Below are positions 1 to 6,203 of a stretch of 8,306 nucleotides of DNA, piece by piece. Position 1 is the stretch's first letter, and each line of letters opens with the position of its first letter. The DNA is taken from the NCBI GenBank assembly GCA_021809235.1, contig JAKBAG010000138.1:1-8306 (forward strand). The letters are read 5' to 3'. This stretch comes from Acidobacteriota bacterium. GTDB lineage: Bacteria; Acidobacteriota; Terriglobia; Terriglobales; Acidobacteriaceae. A program made the position numbers and the translations under genes. Under the pieces are notes generated by a model, which saw nothing but the letters and a program-made list of their open reading frames with translations, ran no database searches and was not told where the DNA came from.

Positions 1-2
1 TT

Positions 3-1310
3 GATTCCATTGCCCGGATGGCAGCAGCTCAACTGCAGGCCGATGTTGCATCGATTGACTTTGTAGATGCTACACGGGTCTGGTCAAAGTCTGTCTGGAA
101 CGGACAACTGCGCGAGTTTCCCCGGACTGAATCCTTTGCCGGGTGGATCGCGGAAACCGCAAGCATGTTGGTTGTGCCGGATATGCAGTCTGCTGGAAGA
201 CTGCGTGGGTTTTATCGTCCGGATACGGTATTACAGATGCGCTTCTTTGCCGGAGTTCCGATTCGGAGCTCAGACGGCGTCGTGCTCGGCGCACTGTGTG
301 TGGCCGCCAAGCAGCCGCGCACCGACTTGAAACCAGAAGAGATGCTGGCGTTGGAAAATCTGGCCAGTCTTGTGACCGATCAGCTGGAGTTGCGGCAGTT
401 GCGACAGCGGTCAACGCCGGATGGAAGCAGGCAGCCGGAGACACTGCCGATCGGGGAACATCTGCAGGAGAATTTGAAGGAGAGCGAATGGCCAACCGCC
501 GCGGAACTGCAATATGCACTGGAACACGATCAGTTCCTGTTGTTCTTTCAGCCCGAGGTGGAAATCGCCACAGGCCGTATCGTCGGTCTGGAAGCGCTGA
601 TTCGCTGGCAGCATCCCAGGCGAGGATTACTTTCCCCGCAAAGCTTCATCCCGCAGGCGGAGTCGAATGGCATGATCCTGCCCATTGGCGACTGGGGCCT
701 TGCCCATGCCTGTCGACAGTTGCAGGCATGGAAGCACAACCGTCCCTGGCTGGATCATATGCGCGTCTGCGTCAACCTCTCCGCGCAGCAGTTCACGCGC
801 AATGGACTTGCCGACCACATCCAGTCCCTGCTCATGACCACAGGGCTACGCGGACACCATCTTGGGCTGGAGATGACGGAGTCCACTCTGATTCCATCGA
901 TCAGCACAACCATGGGCGTTCTGAACAGCCTGCAAAGACTCGGCGTATCCCTGCACATGGATGATTTCGGGACCGGCTACAGCTCGCTGAGCCACCTGCA
1001 TCGCTTCCCCTTTGATGTTTTGAAGGTGGATCGCTCGTTTGTGAAGCGCATGACGATGGGAACCCAGCCTTTGCAAATTGTGAAAACGATACTCGAATTG
1101 GCACGCGTCCTGGGCATGGACGTGGTGGCGGAGGGCATTGAAACCGAGGAGCAGCGGATGCTGCTGGAAACACTGGGCTGTCGGTATGGGCAGGGCTATC
1201 TCTTTTCCCCGCCTATTACTCCCGAAGCTATGGAAAATCTGCTCATATCCCCCGAGATTCGTATCGGCTTCTCGCAGGCAGAGCAAGGCATACGATCGGC
1301 GGCATCCTAG
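3..1310 (+). CDS. GAF-EAL c-di-GMP phosphodiesterase, 5' partial
   Basis: Predicted cytoplasmic phosphodiesterase that hydrolyses cyclic di-GMP to pGpG, with an N-terminal GAF sensor. Residues are numbered from the ATG at 18. GAF covers about 1-128, followed by a short linker and an EAL domain at about 160-410. All metal and catalytic positions seen in active EAL enzymes are present: E192 of EALIRW, N253 (CVNLSAQQF), E285 (LEMTE), D315-D316 (DDFGTGYSSL), K336 (LKVDRSF), E372 (AEGIE) and Q392 (GQGYLF). It should therefore be active rather than a degenerate binder. There is no GGDEF domain. The ATG at 18 is probably not the true start: the frame stays open to the window edge and reads DSIAR before it, which matches the usual beginning of this GAF type (FD.L.RLAA), so roughly 20-40 residues are missing. 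In the GAF, the segment that often reads SFCAHAI is SFAGWIAET, so the common Cys and His are absent. The ligand is unknown. Confidence 0.93.
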   Translation, partial: DSIARMAAAQLQADVASIDFVDATRVWSKSVWNGQLREFPRTESFAGWIAETASMLVVPDMQSAGRLRGFYRPDTVLQMRFFAGVPIRSSDGVVLGALCVAAKQPRTDLKPEEMLALENLASLVTDQLELRQLRQRSTPDGSRQPETLPIGEHLQENLKESEWPTAAELQYALEHDQFLLFFQPEVEIATGRIVGLEALIRWQHPRRGLLSPQSFIPQAESNGMILPIGDWGLAHACRQLQAWKHNRPWLDHMRVCVNLSAQQFTRNGLADHIQSLLMTTGLRGHHLGLEMTESTLIPSISTTMGVLNSLQRLGVSLHMDDFGTGYSSLSHLHRFPFDVLKVDRSFVKRMTMGTQPLQIVKTILELARVLGMDVVAEGIETEEQRMLLETLGCRYGQGYLFSPPITPEAMENLLISPEIRIGFSQAEQGIRSAAS

Positions 1311-1332
1311 AGTCTTTCCGATTCCGGGTCTT

Positions 1333-1374
1333 TCCTGAAATCGAATCCTCCCCGATGGGATTCCCAATTCAGGA
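1333..1374 (+). terminator. Two-tier stem-loop after the EAL gene, possible terminator
   Basis: An outer stem TCCTGAA (1333-1339) pairs with TTCAGGA (1368-1374). Inside it GAATCC (1343-1348) pairs with GGATTC (1358-1363), separated from the outer stem by a small internal loop. That gives 13 base pairs starting 22 nt after the EAL stop codon, a suitable place for a terminator. No T-run follows, so intrinsic termination is uncertain; it could equally protect the mRNA 3' end or structure the leader of the next gene. Confidence 0.4.
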
Positions 1375-1440
1375 GTTGGTGCCCTGGCCCAGCAGGAAAA
1401 CCGCTCAAGGTTAAAGACAGAAGCGCGTACGCTGCAGGGT

Positions 1441-2730
1441 ATGGGAACGATGATGCATACCACGAGCGCTCTGGGATCGGCAGCGGCAGATTTTGCCTCG
1501 CTGCTGGAGGCGGTAGCCCTCGATCCTGAGGCGTTGCTCGGCAAGGCACCTTCGTCCCGGAACCGAGCCAAGGTTCACTCGCGGACGGTCCAAACGCAGA
1601 AGCGACAGAGTGCGGTAAGGGGTACTGCAGTCGTGGACTCTTTGACTTCGCAAGCGAGCCATCATGCAGTTCCCCCTGTGATTCCAGCGTCCGGGCGAGG
1701 ACTTGCAGAAACAAAGTTGCAGGAAGTGCAGCTTAGCAGGAATGCGCAGAATTCGAACCGTTCCACCCAGTCGCTGAGCCAGCATCGGAACTCGGAGCGC
1801 CGCAAAAGTCCCGAAGTCGATCTTCACGCGCCCCGACCGATCAGAAAGACCGCTTCCAATCAGCCCTCGATGCGTGCCTCCCGGATAACAACCGTCGCGT
1901 CGTCTTCGGAAGAACGCACCATCGGAAGCTCGTCGGCAGCATCTCGAGGCAACCGGTCCACCGAGTCTGCGAGGGATATGCATGCCCGTAGGGAGCAGGC
2001 ACAGCAGATCGTAGTGGTGCGGAAGCAGATGCGTGGAATCGACAACAAAGAATCCATTGGCTCGAAGACGCAACGCAAGGGCAGCAAGGGCGACGAGATT
2101 CGCCAGGAGGTGGATGGGGTAGCGATTCCGCAGAGAGATCGCAAGCCCCCCCGATCTCTGCGCCTGAGGGCCAATGTTGCCGACCAATGGCATGCGATCG
2201 CGAGCGAGGCTGGTGCGGCAGGTCCTGGTGTTCGGGACGAAGAAGCAATGCCAGCCGCTCTGGCTGAGGCCTTGCTGGCTGACGATACGGTCGCCATCGG
2301 TCATCCCGGTTATCCGGTTGCTTCACCGACTCCTGTGCCGGAGAGCGTGCCCTTGCGGGTATCGCAGTATGCAGAGCCTGTTGCGGTTGGGCGAAGTCGG
2401 ACTTTTCCGCGGCGCAAATGCGTGACCATCTCGGTGCGTTTGAACGAGGCAGAAGCAGAGATGCTGCGCTGCAGGGCGAGCGAATCCGAGCTTTCTGTCT
2501 CGGACTACCTGCGCTCCTGTGTGCTTGAGGCGGATCAACTGCGACTGCAGGTCAAGCAGGTTCTGGCGGAGATGCGCACTCGCGCACAGGAGACAGCAGC
2601 ACAGAAGGAGTCCTTGGCTGCAACCGACGTCCCGACCCAACCACCGACTCCTGAACCGCGATGGAAACGCTGGCTCGCAGCCATGCGCAGCCCGGCACAC
2701 GCAGTTCCCGTAGCGGCTATTCGCTCCTGA
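1441..2730 (+). CDS. Unrecognised protein with C-terminal ribbon-helix-helix domain
   Basis: I do not recognise the full-length family. Seen in the sequence: residues about 6-34 form a hydrophobic helical segment (LGSAAADFASLLEAV); residues about 35-320 are rich in Ser, Arg, Gln, Ala and Pro and look mostly disordered and basic; residues 328-364 look like an RHH DNA-binding domain, with strand VTISVRL, a helix beginning NEAEAEML, a turn, and a second helix SVSDYLRSCVLEA resembling CopG or MobC-type proteins. A helical, possibly coiled-coil stretch follows to about 390, then a Pro-rich linker and a basic aromatic tail (WKRWLAAMRS). The likely role is DNA binding as a dimer; target and purpose are unknown. 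The start is uncertain: ATG 1441 has AGGG only 1 nt away, whereas ATG 1453 has GGGA (1443-1446) at 6 nt spacing and may be the real one. No upstream ATG, GTG or TTG exists in frame after the stop at 1336. No relaxase gene lies nearby, so a mobilisation role is not supported. Confidence 0.75.
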   Translation: MGTMMHTTSALGSAAADFASLLEAVALDPEALLGKAPSSRNRAKVHSRTVQTQKRQSAVRGTAVVDSLTSQASHHAVPPVIPASGRGLAETKLQEVQLSRNAQNSNRSTQSLSQHRNSERRKSPEVDLHAPRPIRKTASNQPSMRASRITTVASSSEERTIGSSSAASRGNRSTESARDMHARREQAQQIVVVRKQMRGIDNKESIGSKTQRKGSKGDEIRQEVDGVAIPQRDRKPPRSLRLRANVADQWHAIASEAGAAGPGVRDEEAMPAALAEALLADDTVAIGHPGYPVASPTPVPESVPLRVSQYAEPVAVGRSRTFPRRKCVTISVRLNEAEAEMLRCRASESELSVSDYLRSCVLEADQLRLQVKQVLAEMRTRAQETAAQKESLAATDVPTQPPTPEPRWKRWLAAMRSPAHAVPVAAIRS

Positions 2731-2794
2731 TGCACGGAGGATTTGCCGCGAGTGCAAACGGACCGGATGCATGCATATTTGCCACGCAATCCAT

Positions 2795-2828
2795 GCAGTA
2801 CCACTGCGGAGCGGATCAGGCACTGATC
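2795..2828. repeat. Two small adjacent stem-loops in a convergent intergenic region
   Basis: GCAGT (2795-2799) pairs with ACTGC (2803-2807) across a 3-nt loop. Next, GATCAG (2814-2819) pairs with CTGATC (2823-2828), again across a 3-nt loop. Both lie just before the larger hairpin at 2838-2881. The pairing is directly visible; the function is inferred only from position between two convergent genes. Confidence 0.4.
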
Positions 2829-2837
2829 GGAAGACGT

Positions 2838-2881
2838 TCTCCGCTGCCGGATGCGAATGGGTTGGCATCCGACAGCGGAGA
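2838..2881. terminator. Long stem-loop between convergent genes, probable bidirectional terminator
   Basis: TCTCCGCTG (2838-2846) pairs perfectly with CAGCGGAGA (2873-2881). After a single C/A mismatch, CGGATGC (2848-2854) pairs with GCATCCG (2865-2871), leaving a 10-nt loop. The 16 paired bases lie 107 nt after the RHH-protein stop and 7 nt after the alkene reductase stop on the other strand, so it could end transcription from both sides. Neither strand has a clear T-run after the stem. A REP-like dispersed palindrome is an alternative. Confidence 0.65.
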
Positions 2882-2888
2882 CTGAGCG

Positions 2889-4070
2889 TCAGCGTACAGA
2901 GGATTCTTCCAGCGCGGGGTAGTCGGTGTAGCCCTTTTCTGTGCCGCCGTAAAAGGTGGACCGATCATAGGGTTGCAAGGCTGCGCCCAACTGGAGGCGA
3001 CGTGGAAGATCCGGATTTGAGATGAACCAGCGTCCGAAGGCGATGGCATCGGCTTCTCCCGATGCGACGGTGCGGCTTGCTGTTTCGCCCTGGAAGCCAC
3101 CTGCGGCGATCAGTACTCCGGGGAAGGCCTTGCGGAAGCTGGCTGCAGCATCGGGAGCATTTGCGTCCAACGAGCCGTCAGCGCCGCCATTCGCGCGTGG
3201 CTCCACCAGGTGAGCGTAGGCGATGCCACGAGCAGAGAGCTGTTCCAGCACGTAGGTGAAAAGCGGAACGGGGTTGGAATCGCTCATCGAGTTGTACTTG
3301 CCCCAGGGCGAAAGGCGCACGCCGACGCGCCCGGCTCCCCAGACGGCGATGACGGCGTCGACGACCTCAAGCAATAGGCGCGCACGGTTTTCGATGGAGC
3401 CGCCGTAGGCATCGGTGCGATGGTTGACGCCGTCCTCGAGAAACTGGTCGAGCAGGTAGCCGTTGGCCGAGTGCAGCTCGATGCCGTCAAACCCAGCTGC
3501 CTTCGCGCAGCGAGCGGCATGGACATAGTCGGCAACGATACGCGGCAGCTCCTCGATGGCGAGGGCGCGAGGCGCTTCAAAGTCGACCATCTGGAAGGCG
3601 GCGTTAAAGGTTTTACCCTCTGCGGGCACTACGGCAGACGCGGAGACGGGCAGACCCTGCTGGGGATGGAGTGAGCTGTGACTGATGCGGCCAACATGCC
3701 AAAGCTGGGCAAAGAGATAGCCGCCCTTGGCATGCACGGCATCGGTCACAATGCGCCAGCCGGCAATCTGTTCTTCCGAGTAGATTCCCGGTGTCGCCGG
3801 ATAGCCTTTGCCTTCCAAGGAGATCTGTGTGGCTTCACTGATGAGCAATCCACCGGGCGTGGCGCGCTGCGCATAGTAGGTGGCATTCAGGGCATTTGGT
3901 ATGTCGCCGGGCTGGGTCGAGCGCATCCGTGTCAGCGGTGCCAGCACCACGCGGTGTTTGAGGCGGAGATCCCCAACTGTCAGCGGCGTAAAGAGTGGAG
4001 CGTTCTGCAGCGGTGCGTCTGCAGCATTCTGCAAGGAAGTGGACGAGTGTTCCGGTATAGCAACTGTCAT
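2889..4070 (-). CDS. Old Yellow Enzyme-family alkene reductase (NemA/OYE-like)
   Basis: FMN-dependent, NAD(P)H-using flavoprotein with a TIM-barrel fold. Relatives reduce activated C=C bonds of enones and maleimides, and some reduce nitro compounds or nitrate esters; the cellular substrate here is unknown. Residues seen: T47 in APLTRMR (Thr, as in classical OYEs, rather than the Cys of YqjM types), Q122 in AQLWHVGR, the substrate-binding pair H200 and N203 with the proton-donor Y205 in HSANGYLLDQF, the RTDAYGGS.ENR signature from 218, R252, GRWFISNPDLP from 346, and the FYGG.EKGYTDYP end motif. The HxxN pair resembles yeast and plant OYEs, whereas E. coli NemA has HxxH. At 393 aa it is about 20-25 residues longer than typical members; the excess is a polar N-terminal extension (about 1-23) before the barrel. 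No Shine-Dalgarno is evident upstream of the ATG, so the start could be further in or the mRNA leaderless. It lies 80 nt downstream of rmuC on the same strand. No adjacent NemR-type regulator is seen. Confidence 0.93.
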   Translation of the reverse strand: MTVAIPEHSSTSLQNAADAPLQNAPLFTPLTVGDLRLKHRVVLAPLTRMRSTQPGDIPNALNATYYAQRATPGGLLISEATQISLEGKGYPATPGIYSEEQIAGWRIVTDAVHAKGGYLFAQLWHVGRISHSSLHPQQGLPVSASAVVPAEGKTFNAAFQMVDFEAPRALAIEELPRIVADYVHAARCAKAAGFDGIELHSANGYLLDQFLEDGVNHRTDAYGGSIENRARLLLEVVDAVIAVWGAGRVGVRLSPWGKYNSMSDSNPVPLFTYVLEQLSARGIAYAHLVEPRANGGADGSLDANAPDAAASFRKAFPGVLIAAGGFQGETASRTVASGEADAIAFGRWFISNPDLPRRLQLGAALQPYDRSTFYGGTEKGYTDYPALEESSVR

Positions 4071-4107
4071 ACCGAAACAGATGAGGCAAGTGGCCGAAAA
4101 GTCGCAA

Positions 4108-4127
4108 GCTCGGGATTTTGCCGAAGC
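4108..4127 (-). other. Weak stem-loop between rmuC and the alkene reductase
   Basis: On the minus strand GCTTCGG can pair with CCGAGC around a 7-nt loop, giving 6 base pairs with one bulged T. It sits 23 nt past the rmuC stop and 38 nt before the reductase ATG. It may attenuate read-through or be chance; no T-run follows. The rest of the 80-nt gap shows no clear promoter or ribosome binding site. Confidence 0.25.
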
Positions 4128-4150
4128 AGATTGCGTCTTCCAGGAACGGC

Positions 4151-5635
4151 TCAGGCCTTCGGGACCTGCGCGGTATCGCTACTGGCTGCCAGAGCTAGCT
4201 TCGATGCGGTGCCAGCATCGGTCTCCTCGTCCAGTGCACGGGCAGCGAGCGTCTGCGGCAGGTTTTTGGAGGGTTTCACCCCCAGTTGCTTCAATTTCTC
4301 CACCTGCCCGATCAGGTTTCCGGATCCAGCGCTCAACTTGCCCATGGCTGAGTCAAAGCTGGTGCGGGCCTGTCGCAGTCTGTCGTCGAGCTTCTGCATG
4401 TCCTCCACAAAGCCGACAAACTTTTCATACAGTCGTGCCCCGCGGTCGGCAATCTCGCGAACATTCTTCGCCTGCTGCTCCTGCTGCCAGAGGTTATCGA
4501 CGATGCGGATGACGAAGAGCAGGGTGGTAGGCCCGGCGATGAGGATGTTGGAGCGGTAGGCGTCTTGCCACAGGTCGGAATCCGACTGCAGAGCAGTCAG
4601 CGCCGCCGGTTCAATGGGGATGAACAGGACAACAAAGTCCGGCGTGGCCAGTCCGTTGAGATTGTGATACTGCTTGCCTGCCAGACCCTTGATGTGGGAG
4701 CGAACACTGGCCTGATGGCGTTTCAGCGCTTCTGCGCGGGTGGATTCCTCAGTTGCACTGGTGTATTCCGTCCAGGCTGTGAGCGAAACCTTGGAGTCAA
4801 CCACAAGCTGACGGCTGCCGGGCAGGTGGAGGATGACATCGGTGCGTGAGGGCTCGCCGGTGGCACTCTCTGCTGCGGCAAAGCTCTGCTGGAAGGTGAA
4901 TTGCTGGCCTTGGCGCAGCCCTGCCTTTTCCAGCAGGTCCAGCAGGATAAACTCGCCCCAGTCGCCCTGCGCCTTGGCCGAGCCGCTCAGTGCCTGGGTC
5001 AGAGCCGTGGTTTTGTCGGCCAGCTCCTGATTCATACCGGTCAGTGTGCCGATCAGCTCGCGCAGCCCGGATACGCTTTTCGCCGAGTCAAGCTGCGATT
5101 CCTCGACCTTTTTGCGGAAGCCTTCCAGTTGCTGGCTGAGCGGCGTAAGCAGGTCGGCGATCTCCTTGCGGCTGGACTCCGAGTAGGACTTGGCCCGGGC
5201 GTCGAGAACCTGACCGGCAAGTGCCTGAAACTGTGTGGTCAGGGCTTGCTGCGCGTTCTGCAGCAGCTTCAGGTTTTCTGCCGTCCGGGATCGTTCCGAC
5301 TCAAGGGCCTCGCGCAGGCCATGGATTTCTCCGGTGAGTTGCTTCTCGGTATCCGCCTTTTCTCGCTGGATTCGCGTTAACTCGTCTCGCAGACCCTCGC
5401 GCTCCGATTTTGCTGCCTCGAGCGTGCGGTGGCGCTCTTCGGCAAGGGCACTGGCGGCAGCGCTTGCCGTCTCCGCTGCGGAGCGGCCGCTGACTGCCGA
5501 CTGCAGTGCAGCATTCAGCTTGGCCAGCTCAGTCTGTGCCGCCGCTTGCATGGCGTGACTGCTTCGTTGGCCAAGGAAGAAACCCAGAACAAGAGCAACA
5601 AACAGGCTGGCGATGCCAAGAATGAGGGTGAGCAT
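4151..5635 (-). CDS. rmuC: RmuC-family protein (DNA recombination protein RmuC)
   Basis: Member of the RmuC family, which has a predicted nuclease-like core and in E. coli limits rearrangements at inverted repeats; the biochemical activity is not firmly established. At 494 aa it is close to E. coli RmuC. Order of parts: an N-terminal membrane anchor (2-21), a long Ala/Glu/Arg-rich coiled coil (about 28-215), then the conserved RmuC domain (about 220-455). The domain contains GDWGE (224-228), the D266 and VDSK (279-282, with D280 and K282) pattern of a PD-(D/E)XK-type core, YHNLNGLATPDFVVLFIP from 323, the segment around residues 360-385, and QLGVKPSKNLP near the end. An Ala-rich tail of about 34 residues follows. 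The anchor suggests attachment to the inner membrane with the domain in the cytoplasm. The start is supported by GGAG (5643-5646 on the complement) 7 nt before the ATG. It is divergent from acpP and may be co-transcribed with the downstream alkene reductase. Confidence 0.96.
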   Translation of the reverse strand: MLTLILGIASLFVALVLGFFLGQRSSHAMQAAAQTELAKLNAALQSAVSGRSAAETASAAASALAEERHRTLEAAKSEREGLRDELTRIQREKADTEKQLTGEIHGLREALESERSRTAENLKLLQNAQQALTTQFQALAGQVLDARAKSYSESSRKEIADLLTPLSQQLEGFRKKVEESQLDSAKSVSGLRELIGTLTGMNQELADKTTALTQALSGSAKAQGDWGEFILLDLLEKAGLRQGQQFTFQQSFAAAESATGEPSRTDVILHLPGSRQLVVDSKVSLTAWTEYTSATEESTRAEALKRHQASVRSHIKGLAGKQYHNLNGLATPDFVVLFIPIEPAALTALQSDSDLWQDAYRSNILIAGPTTLLFVIRIVDNLWQQEQQAKNVREIADRGARLYEKFVGFVEDMQKLDDRLRQARTSFDSAMGKLSAGSGNLIGQVEKLKQLGVKPSKNLPQTLAARALDEETDAGTASKLALAASSDTAQVPKA

Positions 5636-5642
5636 GAGCAGA

Positions 5643-5646
5643 CTCC
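5643..5646 (-). promoter_or_regulatory. rmuC ribosome binding site
   Basis: GGAG on the minus strand, 7 nt before the rmuC ATG. It fixes the start that includes the membrane anchor. Confidence 0.7.
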
Positions 5647-5670
5647 GGCGCGAACGAATCGGATGGCTTC

Positions 5671-5676
5671 ATTGTA
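5671..5676 (-). promoter_or_regulatory. Possible rmuC promoter -10 box
   Basis: TACAAT on the minus strand matches the sigma70 -10 consensus at 5 of 6 positions and lies 35 nt before the rmuC ATG. No convincing -35 is found at 15-19 bp spacing and no extended TGn precedes it, so this is tentative. Confidence 0.3.
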
Positions 5677-5712
5677 TGTGCCGCGCCAGTCTCCTGCCTG
5701 TTGTTTCTCTGC

Positions 5713-5742
5713 TTTACACCGGGGTGTGGTGCCCGATAGACT
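5713..5742 (+). promoter_or_regulatory. Possible acpP-fabF promoter with dyad at the -35
   Basis: TTTACA (5713-5718) and TAGACT (5737-5742) are 18 bp apart and match the sigma70 consensus at 5 and 4 of 6 positions. The predicted start would leave a leader of about 210 nt before acpP. A short dyad, ACACC-GG-GGTGT (5716-5727), overlaps the -35 and could bind a regulator. The rest of the 322-bp gap (5636-5957) holds a weak stem, GCTGA (5855-5859) with TCAGC (5869-5873), and no gene or RNA that I can support. Confidence 0.3.
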
Positions 5743-5943
5743 CGATATGGTTTGAATGCAGCAAAGCGAATCTTCTTAAGCTGAGAGATGCGCAAATTGT
5801 GAGTATTTGTGGTAGGCTGCGATGCGGTGGCGTGCAGGGTTCAAATGCCTTGTCGCTGAGGCTGTGAGTCAGCAAGTGCACCATCAGCCAGAACCAAAAG
5901 CAGGTTTTCAATCGGTTTTATCAGGAATTGCTGGATCAGGAAC

Positions 5944-5949
5944 AAGGAG
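5944..5949 (+). promoter_or_regulatory. acpP ribosome binding site
   Basis: AAGGAG, 8 nt before ATG 5958. It decides the acpP start against the in-frame ATG at 5928, which would add ten residues unlike any ACP N-terminus and would place this site inside the coding region. Confidence 0.9.
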
Positions 5950-5957
5950 AAGCCAAG

Positions 5958-6200
5958 ATGGCAGTGGAAGAAAAAGTCAAGCAGATTATTGTGGAACAGC
6001 TCCAGGTGGACGAAGCCGAAGTGACGCCGGGAGCCAGCTTCCAGGAAGATCTGGGCGCCGATTCCCTGGACGTGGTGGAGTTGGTGATGCAGTTTGAAGA
6101 GGCCTTCGATCTGGAGATCCCGGACGAGGATGCTGAGAAGATCAAGACCGTCAAGGACGCGATCGACTACATCGAGAAGAACGCAAAGGCAGGCAAGTAG
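5958..6200 (+). CDS. acpP: Acyl carrier protein
   Basis: Small acidic cytoplasmic carrier of growing acyl chains in type II fatty acid synthesis. After 4'-phosphopantetheine is added by a holo-ACP synthase, chains are carried as thioesters. At 80 aa it has the standard length. The attachment site is S36 within GADSLDVVEL. The helix II region (DSLDVVELVMQFEEAF) and the acidic loop EIPDEDAEKI are as expected for a primary fatty-acid ACP rather than a polyketide carrier. A strong AAGGAG precedes the ATG at 8 nt. The fabF start is 3 nt after its stop, so the two are almost certainly co-transcribed. The other usual cluster members (fabH, fabD, fabG, plsX, rpmF) are not upstream here; rmuC lies there, divergent. 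Confidence 0.97.
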   Translation: MAVEEKVKQIIVEQLQVDEAEVTPGASFQEDLGADSLDVVELVMQFEEAFDLEIPDEDAEKIKTVKDAIDYIEKNAKAGK

Positions 6201-6203
6201 CGC

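Noticed and set aside
143..964. A 273-codon plus-strand frame inside the EAL gene
   Set aside because: It overlaps a frame with every EAL motif; its own translation is Arg/Ala-rich and resembles nothing.
1411..2304. A 297-codon open frame on the minus strand opposite the RHH protein gene
   Set aside because: Its translation shows no recognisable domain and irregular composition rich in Arg, Cys, His and Leu. The plus-strand frame carries a believable RHH domain, so this is taken as antisense shadow.
1441..2730. The RHH protein as a MobC-type mobilisation accessory protein
   Set aside because: The resemblance is limited to the short RHH motif; no relaxase, origin of transfer or plasmid gene lies in the window.
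2766..2777. Short repeat-like ATGCATGCAT tract
   Set aside because: It is a self-complementary 10-mer without further repetition; chance is sufficient.
3678..4559. A 293-codon plus-strand frame opposite the alkene reductase and rmuC
   Set aside because: It spans the ends of two well-supported minus-strand genes and the gap between them; its translation has no recognisable family.
5838..5846. GGTTCAAAT, resembling a tRNA T-loop
   Set aside because: The flanks do not form a 5-bp T-stem and no acceptor, D or anticodon arm can be folded around it.
5928..5957. A longer acpP start at ATG 5928
   Set aside because: The AAGGAG at 5944-5949 would fall within the coding region, and the added residues are unlike ACP N-termini.
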